Shown one piece after another: positions 24,861 through 32,540 of a DNA stretch of 64,000 nt. This DNA comes from Gammaproteobacteria bacterium (GTDB taxonomy: Bacteria > Pseudomonadota > Gammaproteobacteria > Steroidobacterales > Steroidobacteraceae). Positions within the stretch are counted from its first letter, which is position 1. Each line of letters starts with the position of its first letter. A program made the translations under genes and the position numbers. The notes under the pieces are model-generated. The model ran no database searches, was not told the DNA's origin, and saw only the letters and a program-made list of their open reading frames with translations. Location: contig DAIDHD010000046.1 in NCBI GenBank assembly GCA_027459765.1, positions 62,001-126,000 of the forward strand, read 5' to 3'.

Positions 24861-26084
24861 TCAACGCCTGCTGCCGGCGAGCGCCCGGATGATCTCGCAT
24901 TCGCCGCACGAACCCACCACGCGGCCCTCGGCGGCCAGCAGCACCGGGTGCCCGGTGGCCTGACGCAGGCGGATGATGGCGTGCAGCGACGTGGAGGCCG
25001 GGGCGATGGCGATGCCCGGTCCGGCATGCGGCCACGCGCCATCCTCGGCCGCCTCCAGCAGCGGCAGTCCCTGGCCGTCGATGGTCGCGGTGCGCGCGGC
25101 GCCGCGCTCGTCGAGGTCGATACGGTAACGGCCGGCGGTGTCCAGGCGCACGGTGCTGCCGTCGGCGGCGCATTCGCCCACGGACCGCATGATCATTGCA
25201 CCGCTGAGCACGTCCAGCGGATTCATGTGCCGTACGAACTCGGCCACGTATTCGTCCGCGGGCGCGAGCACGATGTCCTCGGCGGTGCCGGTCTGGACGA
25301 TGCGTCCGTGCTGCAGGATCGAGATGCGGTCGCCGAGGCGCAGCGCCTCGTCCAGATCGTGGCTGACGAACAGGATGGTCTTCTTCACGCGCGCCTGCAG
25401 CGCGAGCAACTCGTCCTGGAGCTTGCCGCGGATCAGCGGGTCGAGGGCGGAGAAGGGCTCGTCCATCAGCAGTACGTCGGCGTCGGTCGCGAATGCGCGC
25501 GCGAGTCCGACCCTTTGCTGCATGCCGCCGGAGAGTTCGCCGACGGCGCGGTCGGCCCACTGAGTCAGGCCGACGAGGTCGAGCTTCTCGTCGACGATGC
25601 GCCTGCGTCGCGCCGCCGGCTCGCCGCGCAACTCCAGCCCGAAGCCCACGTTGTCGCGAACGCTGCGCCATGGAAGCAGACCGAACTGCTGGAAGACCAT
25701 GGCGACCCGTTCGCGCCGCAGTTGCCGCAGTTGATCCGTGTTGCAGTGTGCGACGTCGACCACGGCATCGCCGCTGCGTACCAGGACCTCACCGCGCGTG
25801 ACCGGATTGAGCCCGTTCGCGGCTCGCAGAAGCGTCGACTTGCCGGAGCCGGAAAGTCCCATGAGCACCGAGATCTCGCCGTGCGCCACGCTCAACGAGG
25901 CGCCGGCGACGCCGACCACGACGCCGTGGCGGTTCTGGATGTCCGTGCGCGACCCGCCGGCGTCGAGAGACTCCAGCGCCGCGCGTATCGCCCGCCGTCC
26001 CTCGCGTCCCGGCGCGGCGCTGAAAAGAATGTCGACGCGGCGGAACTCCACCGCGGGCGTCAGCGGCGTGGTGGAGCCGCTCAT
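24861..26084 (-). CDS. Quaternary-amine ABC transporter ATP-binding protein (ProV/OpuAA-like)
   Basis: This 407-residue ATPase has an N-terminal extension typical of ProV, a Walker A GLSGSGKST (about 76-84), the Q-loop FQQFGLLPWRSV, the signature LSGGMQQRVGLARAFA (about 184-199) and a Walker B with VLLMDEPFSALD. The C-terminal 110 residues look like a degenerate pair of CBS modules, as in osmoregulated betaine importers. It should energise uptake of choline, betaine or carnitine through the fused binding-protein/permease encoded just upstream. Its ATG overlaps the permease stop (ATGA). Confidence 0.92.
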   Translation of the reverse strand: MSGSTTPLTPAVEFRRVDILFSAAPGREGRRAIRAALESLDAGGSRTDIQNRHGVVVGVAGASLSVAHGEISVLMGLSGSGKSTLLRAANGLNPVTRGEVLVRSGDAVVDVAHCNTDQLRQLRRERVAMVFQQFGLLPWRSVRDNVGFGLELRGEPAARRRRIVDEKLDLVGLTQWADRAVGELSGGMQQRVGLARAFATDADVLLMDEPFSALDPLIRGKLQDELLALQARVKKTILFVSHDLDEALRLGDRISILQHGRIVQTGTAEDIVLAPADEYVAEFVRHMNPLDVLSGAMIMRSVGECAADGSTVRLDTAGRYRIDLDERGAARTATIDGQGLPLLEAAEDGAWPHAGPGIAIAPASTSLHAIIRLRQATGHPVLLAAEGRVVGSCGECEIIRALAGSRR

Positions 26085-28093
26085 CGCGACGGACCCCGAT
26101 CCTTCGGGCGGCTCATGCGGTCGAGCACGATGGCGAGCAGCACGATGGTGAAGCCCGCCTCGAAGCCCATGCCGACCTGGACGGAGTTCAGGGCGCGGAC
26201 CACCGGTACGCCAAGCCCGCCGGCGCCGACCAGTGCCGCGATCACGACCATGGACAGACTCAGCATGATGCACTGGGTGATGCCGGCCACGATGGTCGGG
26301 GCGGCGCTCGGCAGCTCGACCTTCCACAGCAGCTGCAGCGGCGTCGCACCGAAGGCCTCGCCGGCCTCCAACAGCGGCTTCGGAACGGAGGTGATGCCGA
26401 GGTGTGTGAGGCGTATCGGTGCGGGCAGGGCGAAGATGACGGTGGAGATCAGTCCGGGCACGACGCCGAGGCCGAACAGCACCAGCGTGGGGATGAGGTA
26501 CACGAACGTCGGCAGGGTCTGCATCAGGTCGAGCACCGGGTGAAGCGCCGCGTACAGTCGGGGACGATGCGCCGCCGCTATCCCCACGGGCACGCCGATG
26601 AGCGCGGAAAGCAGGGTGGCGACGATCACCAGGGCCAGCGTGTCGAGGGTCGCCTGCCAGTAACCCTGATTCAGGATGAACAGCAGCGCGAGCAGCACGA
26701 AGGCCGCGAGCGCGAACGACCGGCGCAGCAGCCACGCCAGCACCGCCGCCGCCACGATCAGCGCCGGGGCCGGCAGCACCGCCAGCGCCACGCTCACCGC
26801 CTGCACGGTGCCGCGAATGACCACCGAGACCGCATCGAAGAAGAGCATGCCATGCGCCTTGACGAGGTCGATGAAGCGCGCGACCACGTCGCCCACCGGA
26901 ATCTTGTGCGCGATCACCCAGGCCTCGAAACCTGCCGGTCCCAGACGCTGCAGCGCGCGCGTGGTCGCGCCGAGGGCGGGTTTGCCGTCGGCGGTACGAA
27001 CGCCGTCGAGCCAGTTCTTGAGCACCTGCGGATGAGCGGCGAGCCACGCCGCCGCCGCCGCGTCCGGCTGCTCGTGGCGGTCGAGGATGGCGCCCATCAT
27101 CTCGCTCTCGCCGCGCAGCGAGAACTTCAGGTTCGACACCAGTCGCGCGACGTTGGGACACTCCTTGGCGTAGTCGCGGCGCGTGAGCGTGTAGATGGTC
27201 GCGCCGCCGAAGTTCGGTCCGAAAACCGCGTCGCCCCCGGAGAGGTACTTGATGTCGAACCGCATGTTCATGGGATGCGGTTCCCAGGCGAGGAACACGA
27301 TCGGCTGGTGGTCGCGAACCGAACGCTCGACCTGGGCGAGCATGCCTTGCTCGCTCGATTCGACGAGTTTGAAGTCGCCGAGGTCGAACAGGTCCTGCTT
27401 CAGCATGCCGAGCACGAGGCGATTGCCGTCGTTGCCGGGTTCGATGCCGTAGATGGCGTGATTCAGGGCGTCCGCGAAGCGGTGGATGTCGTGAAAGTCG
27501 CGCAGACCAGCGGCGTAGGCGTATGCGGGAACGGCAAGCGTGTACTTGGCTCCCTCGAGATTGGGCCCGACGACCGTCACCGAGCCGTCGGCGAGGTAGG
27601 GCGCCCGGTCCGCCTCCTGCATGGGCATCCAGTTGCCGAGGAACACGTCGATGTCGCCGTGGTGAATCGAGGCGAACGTCACGGGCACCGACAGTACGGT
27701 GACGGTGGGTTGGTAGCCGAGTTCGCGCAGCACCTGCGCGGCGAGCGCGGTGGTGGCGGTGACGTCGGTCCAGCCCACGTCCGCGAAGCGCACCGTACGG
27801 CAATTGGGTGATTCGGCGACGGCTGGGGTGGGTGCCGCCGAGGGCGGGGGCGTCGTCGGTGGCGGGGACGTCGCCGGTGTCGGGGACGTCGCCGGTGGCG
27901 AGGACGCGGTCGGGGTCGAGGACGCCGCCGCGAGCGAGGCGTCGGCGGCGGCTGTCGGCGCCTGCGCCCACGCCGCCGCAAATGCCAGGATGGCAACGCC
28001 GAGCGACTTGACCGTCAGGCGCAGAGAACGGCAACATGTGCGCCAGGAAATCGGCCTTGATTGAACGTTCAACGATCCGAGACCACCGGGCAC
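26081..28093 (-). CDS. Fused substrate-binding protein and permease of a choline/betaine/carnitine ABC importer
   Basis: This 670-residue protein combines an N-terminal hydrophobic segment (residues 30-44), a Ser/Pro/Thr-rich linker (52-95), a ProX/ChoX-like binding domain (about 98-395) and a ProW-like permease (about 413-660). The binding domain has aromatic motifs typical of quaternary-amine cages (VGWTD, LGNWMPMQ, LAWEPHPM). The permease carries the EAA loop EAGEAFGATPLQLLWKVELP. GTG 28093 has a strong AGGGAGGA ribosome site. A BetI-type palindrome lies inside codons 6-13. Binding-protein/permease fusions exist in the OpuA family, but there the binding domain is usually C-terminal. Confidence 0.9.
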   Translation of the reverse strand: MPGGLGSLNVQSRPISWRTCCRSLRLTVKSLGVAILAFAAAWAQAPTAAADASLAAASSTPTASSPPATSPTPATSPPPTTPPPSAAPTPAVAESPNCRTVRFADVGWTDVTATTALAAQVLRELGYQPTVTVLSVPVTFASIHHGDIDVFLGNWMPMQEADRAPYLADGSVTVVGPNLEGAKYTLAVPAYAYAAGLRDFHDIHRFADALNHAIYGIEPGNDGNRLVLGMLKQDLFDLGDFKLVESSEQGMLAQVERSVRDHQPIVFLAWEPHPMNMRFDIKYLSGGDAVFGPNFGGATIYTLTRRDYAKECPNVARLVSNLKFSLRGESEMMGAILDRHEQPDAAAAAWLAAHPQVLKNWLDGVRTADGKPALGATTRALQRLGPAGFEAWVIAHKIPVGDVVARFIDLVKAHGMLFFDAVSVVIRGTVQAVSVALAVLPAPALIVAAAVLAWLLRRSFALAAFVLLALLFILNQGYWQATLDTLALVIVATLLSALIGVPVGIAAAHRPRLYAALHPVLDLMQTLPTFVYLIPTLVLFGLGVVPGLISTVIFALPAPIRLTHLGITSVPKPLLEAGEAFGATPLQLLWKVELPSAAPTIVAGITQCIMLSLSMVVIAALVGAGGLGVPVVRALNSVQVGMGFEAGFTIVLLAIVLDRMSRPKDRGPSR
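27864..27935. repeat. 18-bp tandem repeats encoding the Ser/Pro/Thr linker
   Basis: Four consecutive 18-base units (from 27864, 27882, 27900 and 27918) share the pattern G(G/A)GGACG. The first two differ only near their ends; the last two are diverged. They encode hexapeptides such as SPPATS and PTPATS in the linker after the signal anchor of the transporter fusion. The repeat length keeps frame, so copy number could vary between strains. Confidence 0.8.
28057..28076. promoter_or_regulatory. BetI-type operator within the 5' end of the transporter gene
   Basis: TTGATTGAACGTTCAACGAT contains the perfect 12-base palindrome TTGAACGTTCAA (28061-28072). From memory it matches 16 leading bases of the BetI consensus (roughly TTGATTGAACGTTCAATCAA). 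It lies about 20 bases inside the transporter coding region and about 135 bases before the BetI-BetB fusion. Repressor bound here could act as a roadblock to the importer operon. Confidence 0.65.
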
Positions 28094-28206
28094 CCGTCCT
28101 CCCTACACACTTGATGTGAAACGGGTTGAGATCGTACCGGCCGATCTTAGTCGTAAGCCGAACCGATCGTCCATAGGCACGTTGCAGGCCAGTCGGGGGG
28201 ATTCAA

Positions 28207-28222
28207 TTGAAGAATCAATCAA
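28207..28222. promoter_or_regulatory. BetI-like half-conserved box over the betI-betB start codon
   Basis: TTGAAGAATCAATCAA keeps the arms TTGA-N4-TCAA and the following TCAA of the BetI box, but the central ACGT is AGAA. It matches 13 of 16 positions of the remembered consensus and overlaps the first codons of the fusion gene. It would suit autoregulation. Because it is coding sequence, the match could also be chance. Confidence 0.4.
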
Positions 28223-30294
28223 GCCGCTCCACCGAGCCGCGCGAGCCGCTCGAGGATGTGCGCCGGCGGCAGCTCATCGACGTCACCATCGATAGCCTAG
28301 CCGAAGTCGGCTATACGGGCACCACGCTGGCGCAGATCGCGGCGCGTGCCGGTGTCTCGCCCGGGCTCGTGGCGCACTACTTCGGCGACAAGGAGGGGCT
28401 GCTCGAGGCGACGTTTCGCGCTCTCGTGCGACGCGTCGGCGACCAGGTGCGCTCGCGGCTGCGCGAGGTCGGCAATCCGCGCGCGCGCATCCAGGCGGTC
28501 ATCGACGCCAATCTCGCGCCGGAGGAGTTCGATCAGCGCACCGGCACCGCCTGGCTCGCGTTCTGGGGGCAGGCGCTGCAGTCGCCGCGGCTCACGCGGG
28601 TTCAGTCGATCTACCAGCGGCGCACGCTGTCGAATCTGCGAGCGTCGCTCAAGGAGCTGGTCAGCGCCGGGGAGTCGCGCGATCTGGCGGCGATGATCGC
28701 GGCGATGATCGACGGCGTGTGGCTGCGTGCGGCGCTGTCGGGCTGGCGCGAGGCCGACAGCGGCACGGCGCGGGCGCTGCTCAACGAGTTCGTGGATCGC
28801 CGTCTCGCCGCACACGCGGGGACGCGCGCGGGCGCGCCGGCCGTCGCGGCTGCGGCGAAAGCGGCCGTGCGCTCGGCGCCGGCCTTCGGCGCAAGCTTCG
28901 AAACGGTGAATCCCGCCACCGGCGAGGTGCTCGAACGCCTGCGGGTGGACGGACCGGCGCAGGTGGAGGCGGCGGTGCAGCGGGCGCGGGCCGGACAGAA
29001 GGTCTGGGCCGCGAAGTCCGGCGCAGAGCGGGCGCGAATATTGCGCGCGGCGGCGGCCGCCTTGCGCGCCCGCAATGCCGAGCTCGCGCGTCTCGAGACG
29101 CTGGATACGGGCAAGCCCATCCAGGAGACCTCGACGGTCGACGTGCTCTCGGGCGCGGATTGTCTGGAGTATTTCGCGAGCCTCGCGCAGAGTCTCGCCG
29201 GCGAGCACGTCGACTTGGGCCCGCAGGCGTTCGGATATACACGTCGCGAGCCGCTCGGCATCGTCGCCGGCATCGGCGCCTGGAATTACCCCCTGCAGAT
29301 CGCCTGCTGGAAGGCCGCGCCGGCGCTCGCATGCGGCAACGCCATGATCTTCAAGCCCGCGGAACTGACTCCCCTGACGGCGATCAAGCTTCAAGAGATC
29401 TTCGCCGAGGCAGGTTTGCCGGAAGGGGTGTTCCAGGTGGTGCAGGGCTTTGCCGACACCGGCCGCCTGCTGACGCGGCACCCGGCGATCCGCAAGGTCT
29501 CGCTGACGGGCGAGGTGGGCACCGGCAAGGCCGTGATGGCGGACGCGGCCGGATCCCTGAAGTACGTCACGCTCGAACTCGGCGGCAAGTCGCCGCTGAT
29601 CGTGTTCGACGACGCGTCCATCGACGACGCGGTGAGCGCCGCGATGCTCGCCAATTTCTACTCCGCCGGCGAGGTGTGCTCGAACGGCACGCGCGTCTTC
29701 GTGCACGCCGCCGTGAAGAAGGCCTTCCTGGAGAGGCTCGTGGCGCGCGTGCGGCGCTTGAGCATCGGCGACCCGCTCGATCCGGCCACGCAGGTCGGCG
29801 CGCTCATCTCGCGTGAGCACATGGACAAGGTGCTCGGCTACGTACAGCGCGGGATCGCGGAGGGAGCGAGGCTCCTGGTGGGCGGCGAACGGGTGACGGC
29901 CGGCGCGCTCGCTGCCGGCGCCTTCGTCGCACCGGCGGTCTTCGACGCCTGCCGCGACGACATGGCGATCGTGCGCGAGGAGATCTTCGGTCCGGTCATG
30001 TCGGTGCTCGAGTTCCACGAGGAGAGCGAGGTGATCGAGCGCGCCAACGACACCCCGTTCGGGCTTTCGGCCGGCGTGTTCACCCGTGATCTGGCGCGCG
30101 CCCACCGCGTGATCGCCGCGCTGGAGGCGGGCACCTGCTGGATCAATCACTACAACGTTACGCCCATCGAGCTGCCCTTCGGCGGCGTGAAGCTGTCGGG
30201 GCTCGGGCGCGAGAATGGACGCGCCGCGATCGAGCACTACACGCAGCTCAAGAGCGTGTACGTCGCCCTGACCGGCGTCGAGTCGCCGTACTGA
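28207..30294 (+). CDS. BetI-BetB fusion: TetR-type choline repressor joined to betaine aldehyde dehydrogenase
   Basis: One uninterrupted 695-codon frame holds two complete proteins. Residues about 17-200 are BetI: VRRRQLIDVTIDSLAEVGYT, helix-turn-helix LAQIAARAGVSPGLVAHYFG (41-60), and the BetI ligand domain with GTAWLAFWGQAL and AAMIDGVWLRAALS. Residues 201-230 are an alanine-rich linker. Residues 231-695 are BetB-like aldehyde dehydrogenase with AGIGAWNYPLQ, LTGEVGTGKAV, catalytic Glu457 in LELGGKSP and Cys491 in GEVCSNGTR. The first strands of free BetB are missing. The start is TTG 28207 after GGGGGG; GTG 28258 is an alternative. BetB oxidises betaine aldehyde to glycine betaine; BetI represses choline genes until choline binds. 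Confidence 0.9.
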   Translation: MKNQSSRSTEPREPLEDVRRRQLIDVTIDSLAEVGYTGTTLAQIAARAGVSPGLVAHYFGDKEGLLEATFRALVRRVGDQVRSRLREVGNPRARIQAVIDANLAPEEFDQRTGTAWLAFWGQALQSPRLTRVQSIYQRRTLSNLRASLKELVSAGESRDLAAMIAAMIDGVWLRAALSGWREADSGTARALLNEFVDRRLAAHAGTRAGAPAVAAAAKAAVRSAPAFGASFETVNPATGEVLERLRVDGPAQVEAAVQRARAGQKVWAAKSGAERARILRAAAAALRARNAELARLETLDTGKPIQETSTVDVLSGADCLEYFASLAQSLAGEHVDLGPQAFGYTRREPLGIVAGIGAWNYPLQIACWKAAPALACGNAMIFKPAELTPLTAIKLQEIFAEAGLPEGVFQVVQGFADTGRLLTRHPAIRKVSLTGEVGTGKAVMADAAGSLKYVTLELGGKSPLIVFDDASIDDAVSAAMLANFYSAGEVCSNGTRVFVHAAVKKAFLERLVARVRRLSIGDPLDPATQVGALISREHMDKVLGYVQRGIAEGARLLVGGERVTAGALAAGAFVAPAVFDACRDDMAIVREEIFGPVMSVLEFHEESEVIERANDTPFGLSAGVFTRDLARAHRVIAALEAGTCWINHYNVTPIELPFGGVKLSGLGRENGRAAIEHYTQLKSVYVALTGVESPY

Positions 30295-30307
30295 GGAAGG
30301 TGCCGCC

Positions 30308-31969
30308 GTGAGCGACCAGGTGTTCGATTATGTGATCGTCGGCGCAGGCTCCGCCGGCTGCGTGCTCGCCGCACGGCTGACCGAGGACGGCAGTCGGCGC
30401 GTGCTGCTGCTCGAGCGCGGCGGTTCGGACCGCTCGGTGTTCATCCAGATGCCCTCGGCGCTGTCGATTCCGATGAACATGGCCCGCTACAACTGGTTCT
30501 ACCACACCGAGCCGGAGCCGGGACTCGGCGGCAGGCGCATGCACACGCCCCGCGGCAAGGTGCTCGGCGGCTCCTCGTCGATCAACGGTCTGGTGTACAT
30601 ACGCGGCAATCCGCTGGATTTCGAGCACTGGGCGGCGCAAGGCGCCGAGGGCTGGGGCTACCGCGACGTGCTTCCCTACTTCAAGCGCGCGGAGCGGCGG
30701 GAGGAGGGGGGCGACGCCTACCGCGGCGGTTCGGGGCCGCTCGCCACGCGCTACGGCACGCTCGCGAATCCGCTGCACGCCGCCTGGCTCGAGGCCGCGC
30801 GGCAGGCGGGCTATCCGCTCACGGCCGACGTCAACGGGGCGCAACAGGAAGGATTCGGCCGCATGGACATGACCGTGGGCGGCGGCCGGCGTTGCAGCGC
30901 GGCCAACGCCTACCTCAGGCCGGCGATGCGACGGCCGAATCTCACCGTCGTTACGCACGCGCACGCCACGCGGATCCTGTTCGAGGGACGGCGCGCGGTC
31001 GGCGTCGAGTACCTGCGCGGCGGAAATCTTCAGCGGGCGCGCGCCGAGTGCGAGGTCATTCTCTCGGGAGGTCCGATCAACACGCCGCAACTCCTGAAGT
31101 TGTCGGGCGTCGGACCGGCGGCGGAACTCGAGTCGCACGGCATCGACGTGCGCCACGATCTGCCCGGCGTCGGCGAGAACCTGCAGGACCACCTCGAGTT
31201 CTATTTTCAGGTGGCGTGCAAGGAGCCGATCACGTTGTACTCGGCGCTGGGTGCGTGGGCGCGCATCAAGATCGGCGCGCGCTGGCTGCTGTTCAAGGAC
31301 GGGCTCGGCGCGACCAACCACTTCGAGACCTGCGGCTTCATCCGCAGCCGCGCCGGTGTCGAGTATCCCGACATCCAGTATCACTTCCTGCCGATGGCGG
31401 TGGCCTACGACGGCTCGACGCTCGCGCGCGAGCACGGCTTCCAGGCGCACGTCGGACCGATGCGAACCAAGAGCCGCGGTTGGGTGCGGCTCGCTTCCGC
31501 GAATCCGCTCGACAAGCCACGCATCTTCTTCAATTACATGGGACACCCCGACGACTGGACCGAGATGCGCGCCTGCGTGCGCCTGACGCGCGAGATCTTC
31601 GCGCAGCCGGCTTTCGACCGCTACCGCGGGCGGGAGATCCAGCCGGGCGGGGAGGTGCGCAGCGACTCCGAGATAGACGCATTCATTCGCGCCAAGGTCG
31701 AGAGCGCCTATCACCCGTCCTGTTCCTGCAAGATGGGCGCCGCGAACGACCCCCACGCCGTGGTGGATCCGCAGACCCGCGTCTACGGACTCACGGCCCT
31801 GCGCGTGGTCGATTCGTCCATCATGCCGTCGGTGACCACGGGCAATCTCAATGCGCCGACCATCATGATCGCGGAGAAGGCGTCCGATCACATTCTCGGC
31901 AGGCCCGCACTGGCGCCCGAGGATGCGCCGTTCCATCGTGCGGAGAATTGGCGCGAAAGCCAGCGCTGA
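30308..31969 (+). CDS. betA: Choline dehydrogenase BetA
   Basis: This 553-residue GMC flavoprotein matches the usual BetA length. It oxidises choline to betaine aldehyde at the inner membrane and passes electrons to the respiratory chain. Visible marks are the FAD-binding VIVGAGSAGCVLAARL (residues 9-24), the GMC signature GKVLGGSSSINGLVYIRGNP, and the C-terminal active-site region SAYHPSCSCKMG with the catalytic histidine. It starts at GTG 30308, 13 bases after the BetI-BetB fusion, so both steps from choline to betaine share one transcript. A strong hairpin follows its stop. Confidence 0.93.
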   Translation: MSDQVFDYVIVGAGSAGCVLAARLTEDGSRRVLLLERGGSDRSVFIQMPSALSIPMNMARYNWFYHTEPEPGLGGRRMHTPRGKVLGGSSSINGLVYIRGNPLDFEHWAAQGAEGWGYRDVLPYFKRAERREEGGDAYRGGSGPLATRYGTLANPLHAAWLEAARQAGYPLTADVNGAQQEGFGRMDMTVGGGRRCSAANAYLRPAMRRPNLTVVTHAHATRILFEGRRAVGVEYLRGGNLQRARAECEVILSGGPINTPQLLKLSGVGPAAELESHGIDVRHDLPGVGENLQDHLEFYFQVACKEPITLYSALGAWARIKIGARWLLFKDGLGATNHFETCGFIRSRAGVEYPDIQYHFLPMAVAYDGSTLAREHGFQAHVGPMRTKSRGWVRLASANPLDKPRIFFNYMGHPDDWTEMRACVRLTREIFAQPAFDRYRGREIQPGGEVRSDSEIDAFIRAKVESAYHPSCSCKMGAANDPHAVVDPQTRVYGLTALRVVDSSIMPSVTTGNLNAPTIMIAEKASDHILGRPALAPEDAPFHRAENWRESQR

Positions 31970-31992
31970 GGTCCCGGGCGCGTTCGTCAGCG

Positions 31993-32011
31993 CCGCCGAT
32001 CGGATCGGCGG
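31993..32011. terminator. Hairpin between convergent betA and soxG
   Basis: CCGCCGATCGGATCGGCGG forms a nearly perfect palindrome (7-8 base pairs with a 3-5 base loop) in the 43 bases between the betA stop and the soxG stop. There is no T run on either strand, so it is not a classical intrinsic terminator. The position suggests a role in transcript ending or mRNA protection for both operons. Confidence 0.45.
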
Positions 32012-32012
32012 A

Positions 32013-32540
32013 TCAGTCGGCCATCCTGGGGAGGAGGCTGTCGATCTCGCTCATGAGTTCCGTGAGGTAACCCGCGAAGGAGCGCCACACCTCGACGTGG
32101 AAGACGTCGTCCGCGGTGCGCCACAGGACGATCTCCGCCTTGGCGAACACGGTACGGGTGCACATGCCGACCGGAAAGCGGGTCGGGTGAAGATCCAGAG
32201 GGCAGCCGCCGGCCAGGATGAGCGCCGACCGGGGCCCGCGAACCTCGAAGCCCAGCTGGCGGTGACCTACGTCCACCAGCGAGTGCGGAACGGCGCTCAA
32301 TGTCTGCTCGAGAGCGCGGGCGAGGGCTTCGTCGTCGCCGCCGCGATCGATGAGGAGGTGTTCGTCCGGCCCGAGCCAGAGCGTGGCGCGACCCTCGTGC
32401 ACGATCGCCCGGCACGGCTGATCGGACAGGTCCACCCCCCAGACGACGGCGGCCGCAGCGCGCGCCGCGGCACCGCCCTGCAGTACGAAGCGGGCGGCCG
32501 GCGGCAGCGGCACCAGCCAGGGTCGATCGGCGTCAGCCAT
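32013..32540 (-). CDS. soxG: Sarcosine oxidase gamma subunit (first set)
   Basis: This 175-residue subunit of heterotetrameric sarcosine oxidase has the weakly conserved GCV_T-like fold of SoxG: LLIDRGGDD, then SLVDVGHRQLGFEVRGPRS, the LAGGCPLDL motif, and CTRTVFAKAEIVLWR followed by the C-terminal VWRSFAGYLTEL. The gamma subunit helps position the alpha-subunit folate domain. Its ATG overlaps the soxA stop by eight bases. It is the last gene of the leftward operon running from the dimethylglycine dehydrogenase. Confidence 0.88.
   Translation of the reverse strand: MADADRPWLVPLPPAARFVLQGGAAARAAAAVVWGVDLSDQPCRAIVHEGRATLWLGPDEHLLIDRGGDDEALARALEQTLSAVPHSLVDVGHRQLGFEVRGPRSALILAGGCPLDLHPTRFPVGMCTRTVFAKAEIVLWRTADDVFHVEVWRSFAGYLTELMSEIDSLLPRMAD

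Noticed and set aside
27815..27950. A possible CRISPR-like array because of regular repeats
   Set aside because: The 18-base units are contiguous without spacers, keep the reading frame and encode a Ser/Pro/Thr linker.
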